Source of the DNA: Lentisphaeria bacterium | GTDB taxonomy: Bacteria; Verrucomicrobiota; Lentisphaeria; Victivallales; UBA1829 | Direction: 5' to 3' | Assembly: GCA_017456805.1 (NCBI GenBank) | Contig: JAFTIQ010000019.1 | Span: forward strand, 1-64,000 | Length of the DNA: 64,000 nucleotides | Shown: positions 23,339-33,144 of the stretch, piece after piece | Layout of the letters: every line of letters begins with the position of its first letter | Position numbering within the stretch: the stretch's first letter is position 1 | Made by a program: the position numbers and the translations under genes | Notes under the pieces: generated by a model | Databases searched by the model: none | Seen by the model: the letters and a program-made list of their open reading frames with translations, nothing else | What the model was told of the DNA's origin: nothing

Positions 23339-24864
23339 TCCGCAGAACAAATCGGCTGTTTCCGGGAAAATTGTTCCTGTCACTCTTCTTTGCAGCCTGT
23401 TTGACCGTTCCCCTTATGGCGGCTGATACGCCCCCCGGGAAGAAACCGGCAGCGGAAGAATCCGACCAGAAGCCGGAATTCCCGAAAAAATCCAAACTGA
23501 TCATTTTGAAAAAAGGAACCCGGGAAGTCAAAGCAGGAGAGTTCAAAGGATATACCAATCTCCGGAAAGTTGTTTTGCCGCCCGGTGTGACCACAATCGG
23601 TGCTAATGCTTTCTCCGGTTGTAAAAGTCTGGAAGATATAGAGATCCCCAATACAGTCACAAAGATTGACAAGAATGCCTTTGAAGGCTGTACCCGTCTT
23701 GTCAGCATCAAACTTCCCTCCGGGTTGAAAGAGATCCCGGAAGGACTTTTCAAAAACTGTACCGGTTTGATGAGGATTCAGATCCCTGCACAGGTGGAAA
23801 CCATCGGGAAAGGCGCGTTTGAGGGCTGTACCCGGCTTGCATCGGTCACTTTTCCCGGAAAATTAACGGGGATAGGGGAAGAGGCGTTCAAGAACTGTTC
23901 CATGCTGAACGATGTGAAACTTCCTTCCGGATTAACGGATCTTGGGGGAAAAGCCTTCTATGGATGTCTTTCTCTCAGTTCGATTTATATCCCGCGCGGC
24001 GTGACGGAGTGGAACCACAATCCGTTTGCATTCTGTCCGCGCCTGACCATCACTCTTGCGCCGCAACATCCTGCGTTTGAGCAGTTTAAGGGGATCATCT
24101 ATAACAAGGAACGGAATACGGTTCTTTATTATTCCCCGCAGAAACGGGCGAATACTTATGTTCCGCCGAAACAGATCACGACCATTGGAGCGGGAGCCTT
24201 CAGCGGCTGTTCTTATCTCCGGGCTGTGGCGGTTCCGGCGACTCTGGAAACGATTCAGGAAGAAGCGTTTTCCCATTGCAGAAATCTGGCGGCTGTCAAA
24301 TTTATCAATCAGGAAGCGGTTTTGGAAAAGGGCGTGTTTACCGGGTGTGTCAGCTTGAGAAGCATCGTTCTGCCTGCAAAGATTACGGAACTTCCGGATT
24401 CTCTTTTTTCCGGCTGCACCGGATTGGCTCAGGTCAAACTGCCGCCCGGGCTGGAAAAAATCGGGGAAGGCACATTTGAACAATGCCGCAGTCTGAAGAC
24501 CATAGTCCTTCCCAAATCATTGACCTCCATCGGAAAAGAGGCGTTTGCCAATTGTTCTCTTCTGGAAAAAATCATTCTGCCCGACAGCGTTACGGATCTT
24601 GCCCCCGGGACCTTCAAGGGGTGTGTCCGTTTGCAGGATATCCAGCTCTCCGCCGGATTGAGTGTCATCAAGGAAAACACCTTTGCCGGATGCGTGCAGC
24701 TGCGCCGTCTTACCTTGCCGAAGTCTGTGGAAAGTGTGGAGCAGGGAGCCTTTGATAAATGCGAAAGATTGACAAAGGTTCTGACGTTGAATCCGGAAAT
24801 GGAGGATGATCCCAACGTATTTACCGGAAAAATCAAACTTGTCCGTCCGCGGAAAAGACGCTAA
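23332..24864 (+). CDS. Secreted BspA-type leucine-rich-repeat protein
   Basis: 510 residues. The start overlaps the last codons of the DtxR-type gene. The signal peptide region is LFLSLFFAACLTVPLMAAD. The rest is an uninterrupted series of about 17 BspA-type (LRR_5) repeats with the pattern TxIGxxAFxGCxxLxxIxIPxxV, broken once by a short insert near residues 245-280. BspA-type proteins are surface or secreted binding and adhesion proteins in gut and oral bacteria. The C-terminus is basic (LVRPRKRR) without an obvious anchor. Being tied to a metal regulator is unusual and may mean metal-dependent expression. Confidence 0.88.
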   Translation: MLIRRTNRLFPGKLFLSLFFAACLTVPLMAADTPPGKKPAAEESDQKPEFPKKSKLIILKKGTREVKAGEFKGYTNLRKVVLPPGVTTIGANAFSGCKSLEDIEIPNTVTKIDKNAFEGCTRLVSIKLPSGLKEIPEGLFKNCTGLMRIQIPAQVETIGKGAFEGCTRLASVTFPGKLTGIGEEAFKNCSMLNDVKLPSGLTDLGGKAFYGCLSLSSIYIPRGVTEWNHNPFAFCPRLTITLAPQHPAFEQFKGIIYNKERNTVLYYSPQKRANTYVPPKQITTIGAGAFSGCSYLRAVAVPATLETIQEEAFSHCRNLAAVKFINQEAVLEKGVFTGCVSLRSIVLPAKITELPDSLFSGCTGLAQVKLPPGLEKIGEGTFEQCRSLKTIVLPKSLTSIGKEAFANCSLLEKIILPDSVTDLAPGTFKGCVRLQDIQLSAGLSVIKENTFAGCVQLRRLTLPKSVESVEQGAFDKCERLTKVLTLNPEMEDDPNVFTGKIKLVRPRKRR

Positions 24865-24884
24865 TTGAGTTTGGAAGATCGTTT

Positions 24885-27800
24885 ATGGAAGCCTCATTGC
24901 GGATTGCCGACACTTTGAAATATTCGTTTCCGGAAGAACTGCCGATCTCTTCCCGCGCAGATGAAATCGTTCAGCTGCTTCAGGAAAAACGGGTGGTGAT
25001 TGTATGCGGTGCGACCGGTTCCGGGAAGACGACTCAGCTGCCGAAGATCGCACTGAAAGCCGGATGCGGAAGAAACGGCAGGATCGGATGTACTCAGCCC
25101 CGGCGTATTGCGGCTTCTTCTCTTTGTAAACGGGTCTCTTCGGAATTGAACGTGGCATCCGGCGGTATTGTGGGATATAAAGTCAGGTTTGATGACAACA
25201 CCTCCAAAGATACGCTGATCAAATTTATGACCGACGGGATCCTGCTTGCGGAGACTCGCGAGGACCGTCTGCTCCGGCAGTATGACTGTATCATTCTGGA
25301 TGAAGTCCATGAGCGGACGTTGAATATTGATTTTCTTCTCGGCTGTCTGAAGATCATTCTTCAGAAGCGGAAGGATTTGAAACTGATTGTTTCTTCTGCG
25401 ACGCTGGAATCCGGGCGGATCAGTGCGTTTTTCGACGGAGCTCCGGTGGTGGAGGTGGAAGGCAGAACCTATCCTGTTGAGGATGTCTGGCTCCCGCCGG
25501 AAGAAGAAATGGAACTCCCGGAAACCGTGGCTTCCGGAGTCCAGTTTCTCACCGAAATGGACCCCCGCGGCGATATTCTTGTATTTCTGCCCGGAGAACG
25601 GGAGATCCGGGAGTGTACCGATATGCTCCGGGGCCGGGGGATTCCTCAGGAACATCTTCTGCCCCTGTTCGGCAGACTTTCCGCCGGGGAACAGCAGAGG
25701 GTGTTTTCTCCTTCCGGACACCGCAGAGTGATCCTTGCCACAAACGTTGCAGAAACCTCCCTGACGATCCCGGGGATCCGTTATGTTGTCGATACCGGAC
25801 TGGTGCGGCTCAGCCGTTATAATCCCAGATCCCGGATTCAGGAACTGCGGATCGAAACCGTTTCCAAAGCAAGTTCCATGCAGCGGCGCGGACGATGCGG
25901 AAGAACCCGTGACGGGATCTGTGTGCATCTCTATTCCGAAGAAGATTTTCAGAATGCTGCCGATTTTACACCGCCGGAAATCCAGCGGGCTTCTCTTGCC
26001 GGCGTTATCCTGCAAATGGCATCCCTGAACCTGCCGCCTCTGGGAACATTCCCCCTCGTGGATGAGCCCGCCCCCGCATTGATCCGGGAAGGATACCGGG
26101 CGCTCAATGATATCGGCGCAGTAACAGGACCGGATCACAGGATCACAAAACTGGGCAGATTGCTGGCATCCATGCCGGTTGACCCCCATCTCGGGAAGAT
26201 GCTTCTGGAGGCAAAACAGAAAAAGGTCCTTCCGGAAATCCTGGTGATTGCCGCCTTCCTGAGCATTCAGGATCCGGCAGAACGCCCCTTTGAAAAAGCT
26301 GCGGAAGCAGATGGAGCGCACCGGAAGTTCGGCTCGGATCAATCTGATTTTCTCGGGATCCTGACTCTGTGGAACGCGGTCCGGAAAGCCTATTCCGAGG
26401 CAGGAAATTCCTATCAGGCGATCCGCCGTTTTGCAAAAGCTAATTATTATAACTACCGCCGCTTGCGGGAATGGGAAAATCTGGTGGACGATCTCAATGA
26501 TGTCCTGCCGAACCGCTTGCCCGTTCAAGCAAAAAATCTGGTCATTGAATTGGAACGCGTTTCCTTTGATGCACTCCATACCTCCATCCTCAGCGGGATC
26601 CCCCGGAATCTCGCCTGCTTCGATCCGGAGCTGAAACTGTATTCTGATATGGCAAGCAAAAAGTTTATCATGTTTCCCGGTTCCGGAATGGCGAGACGGA
26701 AAAATCCGCCCAAGTGGCTCATGTTTTTCTCTCTGATGGAGACCAGCCGGGTGTTCTCCCGGTGCAATGCCGAAGCAAAGCCGGAATGGCTGGAACAGGT
26801 TGCGCCGCAGCTCTGTACAAAAGTTTATGATGCTGCAGAATGGGATCAGGAAAGCGGATTCGTATATGCCCGGGAACGGGTCAAAGCCGGAGCCCTTCTG
26901 ATTCATCCCGGCAGACGCCGTCATTATGGAACGATCGACCCCGTGGAGTCGAGAAAAATCTTTATTCAGCAAGGACTTGCAACCGGATTGGCGTATTCAA
27001 AAGGCACTTGGCTGGAACAGTTCTCCCGGGAGATCCGTTCCCTGCGGGAATATGAGATCCGTTTGCGGAGACCCGATGCTCTGGTGCAGGATGTATTCCT
27101 CGAACAATGGTTTCAGGAACATCTGCCGGAGCACATCAATTCCACCTCCGGCGTGTTGAAAGATTGGATCGCTGTTCATAAAAATTATGCGCCGGATACC
27201 CGGACAATGCTGGAAGAAGCCGGCGGTTACAACCCGAAAGATTATCCGGATTTTCTTGTCTCTTCCGGAGAACGGTTCCGATTGAAATATCAATTCGATC
27301 CCGGAGAGAAAAAAGATGGACTTTTCCTGCTGGTTCCGGAAGACAATCTGAACCTCCTGGATCGTTATCTGCCCGATTATCTCGTGCCGGGAATGCTGCA
27401 GGAAAAGGTGGAATTTCTGTTGAAAAGCCTGCCGAAAATCCAACGGTTGAAGCTCAATCCCATCCGCGATGCCGCTGAATTGTTCACCCTTTCCTGCCGG
27501 GATGGTTCCGTATTTACCGGACAATCCCTGACCGATGCCCTTTCCGCATGGCTGGAGGAAAACTATGATCTCCGTCCGGAATTCGATTCCGAAAAATTGC
27601 CGGAATATCTGATCATGAAACTGGCGATCCTGAACGAAAATGGGAAAATCGCCAAAATCCTCCGGGAATATCCTTCCGAGCCGGGAAGAAGTTCTGCACT
27701 GGGCGCATCGGTCTCCGCTGTTAAAAAATGGAGCGCGGTGCAGTGCAGGGATTGGCCCGGCGATTTCCCGCAGACAGTCAATATTTCCGGAAAAAGCGGA

Positions 27801-28574
27801 ACCATCGGCTATCCGGCATTGACCGCTGAAGCATTGACAGTCGGAACAAGAGTCTTTTTGAAGGAGTGCGAAGCGATCCATTCTCAGCGTCAGGGACTTG
27901 TGAAACTTTTTTCAATTCTTCAGCCGGGTTTGGTGAAACAGCTCCGCAGCGGCGCAAAACTGCCCGGAAATCTTCTCATGACCTTTTTTATGGAATACAA
28001 AGACTGGCAGAGCGATGCCGCCGATAATGCTGTTCTGAAAGGGTTCGGCTGTCCGCCGGAATCCATTCACTCCGAACAGATGTTCCGGATCGCATTGGAA
28101 CGCGCCAGAGGGGAAGCCTGGGGCTGTCTGGAAAAAGATCTCGCATTCCTGAAAGAGGTGTTCGCTCAATATGAAAAAATGCACCCGTTTTATAAAAAAC
28201 TCAGGGGCGATTCCTCTGCGGCAATGGAAATCAAAGCACACCTGAAACTGCTCTTCCGCCCGGGATTTCTCCGGTTTACAGAAGCGTTGGAACACTATCC
28301 ACGGTATTTGAAAGCCTTGACTTTGCGCGCTCAGCGCGCTGCCAATTCGCTGGCTTCCGATGCGGTAAAAGGGGCAGATTTGAAACCATGGATCGAAAAG
28401 CAGCGTCTGGCATTGGAGATGGTTCCGGCGGTCAGAACTGCGCCCGGACTGGTTGATTTCTTCCTGCTTGTTGAGGAAGCAAAGATCAACCGGTATGCCC
28501 CGGAAATCCGAACAACCGGAAAGACTGGAGTAAACGCTCTGGAAAAGGCTTGGAACGAAGTCCGCCTGAGCTGA
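24885..28574 (+). CDS. hrpA: ATP-dependent RNA helicase HrpA
   Basis: 1229 residues, typical of HrpA. Walker A is GATGSGKTTQL (42-52); the Walker B/DEAH-type box is ILDEVHERTLN (DEVH at 139-142). SATLE, GDILVFLPGEREI, NVAETSLTIPG and QRRGRCGRT complete the helicase motifs. The long C-terminal region (from about residue 620) is the DUF3418-type extension with LRRPDALVQDVFLEQWF. HrpA acts on structured RNA; in Escherichia coli it helps rescue stalled ribosomes. The gene starts 20 bp after the LRR gene and may share its transcript. Confidence 0.95.
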   Translation: MEASLRIADTLKYSFPEELPISSRADEIVQLLQEKRVVIVCGATGSGKTTQLPKIALKAGCGRNGRIGCTQPRRIAASSLCKRVSSELNVASGGIVGYKVRFDDNTSKDTLIKFMTDGILLAETREDRLLRQYDCIILDEVHERTLNIDFLLGCLKIILQKRKDLKLIVSSATLESGRISAFFDGAPVVEVEGRTYPVEDVWLPPEEEMELPETVASGVQFLTEMDPRGDILVFLPGEREIRECTDMLRGRGIPQEHLLPLFGRLSAGEQQRVFSPSGHRRVILATNVAETSLTIPGIRYVVDTGLVRLSRYNPRSRIQELRIETVSKASSMQRRGRCGRTRDGICVHLYSEEDFQNAADFTPPEIQRASLAGVILQMASLNLPPLGTFPLVDEPAPALIREGYRALNDIGAVTGPDHRITKLGRLLASMPVDPHLGKMLLEAKQKKVLPEILVIAAFLSIQDPAERPFEKAAEADGAHRKFGSDQSDFLGILTLWNAVRKAYSEAGNSYQAIRRFAKANYYNYRRLREWENLVDDLNDVLPNRLPVQAKNLVIELERVSFDALHTSILSGIPRNLACFDPELKLYSDMASKKFIMFPGSGMARRKNPPKWLMFFSLMETSRVFSRCNAEAKPEWLEQVAPQLCTKVYDAAEWDQESGFVYARERVKAGALLIHPGRRRHYGTIDPVESRKIFIQQGLATGLAYSKGTWLEQFSREIRSLREYEIRLRRPDALVQDVFLEQWFQEHLPEHINSTSGVLKDWIAVHKNYAPDTRTMLEEAGGYNPKDYPDFLVSSGERFRLKYQFDPGEKKDGLFLLVPEDNLNLLDRYLPDYLVPGMLQEKVEFLLKSLPKIQRLKLNPIRDAAELFTLSCRDGSVFTGQSLTDALSAWLEENYDLRPEFDSEKLPEYLIMKLAILNENGKIAKILREYPSEPGRSSALGASVSAVKKWSAVQCRDWPGDFPQTVNISGKSGTIGYPALTAEALTVGTRVFLKECEAIHSQRQGLVKLFSILQPGLVKQLRSGAKLPGNLLMTFFMEYKDWQSDAADNAVLKGFGCPPESIHSEQMFRIALERARGEAWGCLEKDLAFLKEVFAQYEKMHPFYKKLRGDSSAAMEIKAHLKLLFRPGFLRFTEALEHYPRYLKALTLRAQRAANSLASDAVKGADLKPWIEKQRLALEMVPAVRTAPGLVDFFLLVEEAKINRYAPEIRTTGKTGVNALEKAWNEVRLS

Positions 28575-28629
28575 ACTTTTAAGTTCTGCATGTCAATTTT
28601 TGCATAAAAATCGATATGCCGCAAAAGGT

Positions 28630-28657
28630 CTGAAAACCGGAAAGAGGCTCTTTTCAG
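28630..28657. terminator. Weak hairpin between convergent hrpA and SGNH genes
   Basis: CTGAAAA (28630-28636) pairs with TTTTCAG (28651-28657), with an inner AAAGA/TCTTT stem. The 85-bp gap also contains GAACTTTTAAGTTC. Low GC and no clear T-tract, so only a tentative terminator. Confidence 0.35.
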
Positions 28658-28659
28658 CC

Positions 28660-29340
28660 TTATCCTTCTTTCTCCTGAAGCCGGAGAAGATGGGTATATT
28701 CGCATTGGAAATCGGGATCCAGTCCCAGCAGGGGGGCAAGCTCGGAATAGAACCTGCGATGTCCAAACTCATTCGGATGCAACCCGTTGCCCATAAGCAT
28801 GATAAGCTCTCCGCTGTAACGACTTTCCGTTGATGCTTTCCACAAGCTGTAATGATCCAGACATGGGATTCCCATTTCTTTGGAGATTTCCACGACTGCT
28901 GCCATGAACTCCGGTTTGCAGGCGTTCCAGGTGGGATCTTCTTTTCCATTTCTCATATCAATTGCCGGATTGGAGGTGCGGGTGATGACTGCGGGGACCT
29001 GTTCTTTCAGAATGGTCAGCAGTTTACGGTAATTTGCTTTGAATTCTTCCAATGTTCCGCTGTTGGAATCATTGCCGCCGAGGGTGACGATCACCACATC
29101 CGGATGGAACCGCAGGACGTCCCGATCCAGCCGGGCGAGGGCTTTTTTCACGTCATTGCCGCTGTGACCGCTGTTGACAGGGGTGATTCCTGCATAACGG
29201 GTATAAGCATTGCAAGCAATCATTGTGAGATAATTTCTGCCGTTGGACCAGTGGTTGAACTCCGTATTGGAGTCACCCAGGGCAACAAGGGTAATGTGTT
29301 TTCCGAAAAATTGTTTCAGACATTCTGCGGGTTCTGTCAT
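28660..29340 (-). CDS. SGNH/GDSL hydrolase (lipase-type esterase)
   Basis: 226 residues. Block I VALGDSNTEFNHW, block III TLGGNDSNSG and the catalytic GLHPNEFGHRRF give a complete SGNH signature in a minimal single domain. No signal peptide. Its ATG overlaps the TGA of the six-hairpin glycosidase gene (ATGA), so the two are translated together. It is the last gene of the minus-strand glycan locus and probably removes an acyl group from the glycosidase product. Confidence 0.88.
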   Translation of the reverse strand: MTEPAECLKQFFGKHITLVALGDSNTEFNHWSNGRNYLTMIACNAYTRYAGITPVNSGHSGNDVKKALARLDRDVLRFHPDVVIVTLGGNDSNSGTLEEFKANYRKLLTILKEQVPAVITRTSNPAIDMRNGKEDPTWNACKPEFMAAVVEISKEMGIPCLDHYSLWKASTESRYSGELIMLMGNGLHPNEFGHRRFYSELAPLLGLDPDFQCEYTHLLRLQEKEG

Positions 29341-31682
29341 AATTTCACCTCGATCCGTTCTCCTTTACGGAATGTTCCTTTCCAGAGAAGCAAATGCTCC
29401 TCCGGGTTCCAAATCAGTTCAAAATCATTATCTTCCCGGGCTTTCCAGATTGGATCGCTCTCTGCATAAAAATGGATTACAGAGTGCCGGTCGGCATCAA
29501 CAGTAAAGCTGAGAGATCTGTTTTCATACTTCAAGTCAGAAATCGGCAGATCTTCTGCCTGAAGGAATTGCAGCGGCGCGGAACTGCTGTCGCAACGTTT
29601 GAATTCAATCAGGTTTTTCCCTTTTTTCAGGCGATCCGCCGGAACCTGAAGCGTGCCGGGAAGACAGCTTCCGTTGAGATAGAGCTGCGCAGAATCTCCG
29701 GTTCCGGAAACTTCAATATCGCAGATCGATCCATTCATGCACAACGCTTTGATTTTTCGTGAGTTGCATCCATTCGCAGGGAGATAGTTGATCCCGCCGC
29801 GATGATATTCGATTCCGGCGACTCCGCTGACAAGTGCTTTGATTGCGCCGGTTGCCGAGAAGGTTTGCCACTCAGAAAGCTGGTTCTGATCACCCGGACA
29901 GCCGGTGAAGTTGAAGGTCTCCACAGCGGTTCCGGTCTCACCGTATTTTTTCAGATAAGCCGCCATGACCCGGTCAGCTTCAGAAGGGAATCCGCCCATA
30001 CGGGCAAGTTTACATTCGTGACCCAAGTGCTGGTTCATGTGACAGGAATGCCACATTTCGCAAGGGATTTTGCTGTCCAGCGGCACAGCTCTGTGTCCGG
30101 TCGTATGGTAAAGTTTTGCTGCCTGAAACCGGGCGAGATTTTTGATGACCTGCTGAAGCAGCTCTTTCCCGTGAGTGTAATCCAATCCCAGTGTATTGGT
30201 ATTCTGATAAACATCGATTTCGGGTTTTAATTCGCTTGTGACAGCCTGGCGCAGATATTCGTCCTGACGGTGATAGAAAACATCCAGATAATGAGCCGCA
30301 ACTTTCTCTGCCTGCGCTCCATATCGTTCTGCATCAGAGAGTTCGCCAAGATCCAGCGCAATATTTCTCATGCACTGGAGGGAGTTATGCCACCAGCTGT
30401 TGGTACAGCAGGCGAAGAACTCTCCGGAAAAACCTGCCTGAAGAGAATTATCATTTCCAACGCTGTAACGTGTTGGGAACAAACCGGTTCCGTCATGAGC
30501 CCGTTTTATGAAATTATCATAGACCGGCTTTAACCTGTCGTAGATCTCCCGTTCAAAGGCAGGGTCATTGTCAAACCCGAGAATTTCATTCAATACCATC
30601 GGGAGCTGTAATCCGACCCATTCATAACATTCTATCCCATAGCATGTTGTGATATACCGAAGAGCTTTTTTTGCGATTTCCGGATATCCCAGCATGAGGA
30701 AATCCCGGATGGGGTAGACATGATCCCACATGGCGAAGAAACCGTATTTGCTTGCGGCGGCTTTGATGGCACATTCTTTTTCGTTTTCGCCGATCAGCAT
30801 GGCAAATTGCCATTGACGGTAATCCTTTGCGAAATCGGATGCCAGTTCCATTCCTTCAAAGTCCAGCGCGAAACCGGATTCCGGGAATGGATCCGGTATT
30901 ACGGCTTCCGTGCAGATCTGTTTTGCCAGAGCAACTGCTTCGTTCCGGTCGAAGGAAATGCCGAAACCCAGCCTTAAACGTTCTGTTTTTTCCGGGCAAT
31001 CCATTTCCAGAAGCCAGTAGGGATCTTCTTCGCTCAAAGAGCATTTCTGATTTCCGGTGACAGCAAGATAGACGCTGCGTTCCTTCCAGAGATCTTTCCG
31101 GCTCAGCTCCATGACGAAGGCATTTTCTTTTTCGGAAAATACGGCGGAAAGGAGTTTCTGTTCGACTTTTGTATCATCCGGAAAGGGGATTTTCTCGGAA
31201 ATCCCCATTTTTCTCAAATCTTCGCTTGAGAACCGGCAGTGGGATTTCCAGCTTCCCACCACCTGATTTTTCATTGTTTTCAAAGTTCCTTCCGGAACAT
31301 TGGTTTTCCGCATCATAACGGAGAAGGGATGATTGGAAAAGGGTTTGAATTCCATGCTGAAACAATTCTGTTTCATGCGGAGAGAGGACCGTTCAGAAAG
31401 GAATCCGTTTGGGAACCATTCGCTGTCAGCGGGGACAAAATCCCGGCGCAATCCGTTGTCATCTTCCTGGAAGAAATTTACTGCCGGAGCCATTCTCTGC
31501 GAGGCGAACAGAGTTCTGCTGAAAAACTGGACTGCATGACGGTCCGGATAATTTTTTCCTTCGAACTCCCGGATCTCGTACCATCCGATCTGATCCAGGT
31601 TTCCATAACGTTCTACTCTCAGTGAGAGAGTTCCGTTGGTAAATGCACGGAACTCTGTCGGGAATTCTCCCGTTCTTTTCAT
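29337..31682 (-). CDS. Six-hairpin (alpha/alpha)6 glycosidase-like protein
   Basis: 781 residues without a signal peptide. An N-terminal beta-sandwich (about 1-290) precedes a helical catalytic-type domain (about 300-650) with DHVYPIRDFLMLGYPEIAKKAL, YEWVGLQLP and PCEMWHSCHMNQHLG, in the style of amylo-alpha-1,6-glucosidase or alpha-rhamnosidase-like proteins. The C-terminal ~100 residues are beta-rich. I cannot fix the CAZy family: GH63, GH78 and GH95-type proteins share this fold. Candidate acids are the Asp/Glu residues in the motifs above. It starts 18 bp after the phosphohexomutase and overlaps the SGNH gene, suggesting an intracellular oligosaccharide-processing unit. Confidence 0.7.
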   Translation of the reverse strand: MKRTGEFPTEFRAFTNGTLSLRVERYGNLDQIGWYEIREFEGKNYPDRHAVQFFSRTLFASQRMAPAVNFFQEDDNGLRRDFVPADSEWFPNGFLSERSSLRMKQNCFSMEFKPFSNHPFSVMMRKTNVPEGTLKTMKNQVVGSWKSHCRFSSEDLRKMGISEKIPFPDDTKVEQKLLSAVFSEKENAFVMELSRKDLWKERSVYLAVTGNQKCSLSEEDPYWLLEMDCPEKTERLRLGFGISFDRNEAVALAKQICTEAVIPDPFPESGFALDFEGMELASDFAKDYRQWQFAMLIGENEKECAIKAAASKYGFFAMWDHVYPIRDFLMLGYPEIAKKALRYITTCYGIECYEWVGLQLPMVLNEILGFDNDPAFEREIYDRLKPVYDNFIKRAHDGTGLFPTRYSVGNDNSLQAGFSGEFFACCTNSWWHNSLQCMRNIALDLGELSDAERYGAQAEKVAAHYLDVFYHRQDEYLRQAVTSELKPEIDVYQNTNTLGLDYTHGKELLQQVIKNLARFQAAKLYHTTGHRAVPLDSKIPCEMWHSCHMNQHLGHECKLARMGGFPSEADRVMAAYLKKYGETGTAVETFNFTGCPGDQNQLSEWQTFSATGAIKALVSGVAGIEYHRGGINYLPANGCNSRKIKALCMNGSICDIEVSGTGDSAQLYLNGSCLPGTLQVPADRLKKGKNLIEFKRCDSSSAPLQFLQAEDLPISDLKYENRSLSFTVDADRHSVIHFYAESDPIWKAREDNDFELIWNPEEHLLLWKGTFRKGERIEVKL

Positions 31683-31700
31683 CCCTTGTTCTCCGTTGTG

Positions 31701-33032
31701 TTATCCGCGGATGATCTTCAGGAGTTCATCCCGGCGTTTTTCCATATCTTCTTTCTTTTCCGCTTCCACGATCAGACGCAGCAGAGGCTCTGTGTTGGAA
31801 CAGCGGATGTTGAACCACCAGTCTTTGTATTCCACGGAGATTCCATCCAGTTCAAAGAGATTTCCATCTGCATAATCGTTTTTGATTTTTGCCAGAATGG
31901 GGGCGACATCTGCCACTTTGGAGTTGATTTCACCGCTGGAGAAATATTTCCGCAGAGGCGCAACAAGTTCGCTGACTTTCTGATTCTTTTTGCAGATGAG
32001 ATTTGCCAGTTTGATGACTGCAAGTCCCTGAGATTCAGCGACAAAGTTTTCTTTGAAATAGTAATGTCCGGAAAGCTCTCCGGCAAAGACTGCATTGTTT
32101 TCCCGCATCTGCTGTTTGATGAAGGCATGCCCCACTCTGGACATCAGGGCGCGGCCGCCGTTTTCTTCAATACATTCGCGGACAGCCCGGCTGCTTCTCA
32201 AGTCATAGAGAATGGTTGTTTTTTCTCCGTTGGCAGCGGGTTCGCTCAGAATATCCTGGGCGATGAGCGCCGTAAAGAGATCCATGGGAATAATTTCTCC
32301 CTTGTCATCCACAAAACCGCAGCGGTCGGCATCACCATCGAATGCAGCACCGAAATCAGCCCCGACTTCCACCACTTTTTTGCGGATCGCATCCAGTGTT
32401 TCTGTATGCAGCGGATTGGCTTCATGATTGGGGAAGGTTCCATCCAGTTCCCGGTACATGGGAACGATTTCAAAGAGATCTTCGATTCCGGCGATTTCAT
32501 AGGAACCCATTGCATTGGCAAAATCTGCCACGACTTTCAATTTACGATCCATTTTGGCATAGCTGCGGAGGAATTTTTTGTAATCCGCACTGATATCATA
32601 AGTGGAGATCGTTCCTTTTACTGCAGAGACGGGGAAGTTGTTTTCTTCCACAAGTTTCTGAATATCAGCGATCCCGGTTGCTCCGCTGATGGGAACATCA
32701 TCTTTCCGGCAGAGTTTGAAACCGTTCCATTCCCGGGTATTGTGGGAGGCGGTGATCATGATACTGCCATCTGCATTCAGGACCCCGTTTGCATGATATG
32801 TCTGAGGGGTTGAGCAAAGTCCGAGATCCACCACATCGCAGCCCTGTTCTGTGATCCCTTTTGCCAGGGCATTGAAGAGAGGAACAGAGTGGGGTCGCAT
32901 ATCTCTTCCGATCACAACTTTTTTTGCGCCGAGAAACGTGACAAATGCGCGGCCGATCTTTTCAGCCATTTCTTCGTTCAGCTGTTCCGGGTAGATCCCG
33001 CGAATGTCGTATGCCTTAAAAATTCCGGACAT
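31701..33032 (-). CDS. Phosphomannomutase/phosphoglucomutase
   Basis: 443 residues of the alpha-D-phosphohexomutase superfamily. The phosphoserine loop is ITASHNTREWNG (Ser97), the Mg-binding loop is FDGDADRCG, and the C-terminal phosphate-binding region has RCSNTEPLLRL. It interconverts hexose 1- and 6-phosphates in the cytoplasm and would link sugars released by this locus to glycolysis or nucleotide-sugar synthesis. GAAGGAG precedes the ATG. The 112-bp gap to the GH110-like gene holds a possible promoter (TTGAAA 33155-33150, spacer 17, TAATGT), so it may be transcribed both alone and from the long operon. Confidence 0.92.
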   Translation of the reverse strand: MSGIFKAYDIRGIYPEQLNEEMAEKIGRAFVTFLGAKKVVIGRDMRPHSVPLFNALAKGITEQGCDVVDLGLCSTPQTYHANGVLNADGSIMITASHNTREWNGFKLCRKDDVPISGATGIADIQKLVEENNFPVSAVKGTISTYDISADYKKFLRSYAKMDRKLKVVADFANAMGSYEIAGIEDLFEIVPMYRELDGTFPNHEANPLHTETLDAIRKKVVEVGADFGAAFDGDADRCGFVDDKGEIIPMDLFTALIAQDILSEPAANGEKTTILYDLRSSRAVRECIEENGGRALMSRVGHAFIKQQMRENNAVFAGELSGHYYFKENFVAESQGLAVIKLANLICKKNQKVSELVAPLRKYFSSGEINSKVADVAPILAKIKNDYADGNLFELDGISVEYKDWWFNIRCSNTEPLLRLIVEAEKKEDMEKRRDELLKIIRG

Positions 33033-33144
33033 GGTTCAATCTCCTTCTCTGGTTGTTTGCAATGTTCGTTGAGATAATGTTTTTTTTGTTTCCGGTCAAA
33101 ATTTCCGGAATGAAAAATTTCGTATTACATTACCTCACTTACGG

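Noticed and set aside
24894..26972. Long minus-strand open frame opposite hrpA (about 692 codons)
   Set aside because: Antisense to a full set of helicase motifs; no domain features of its own.
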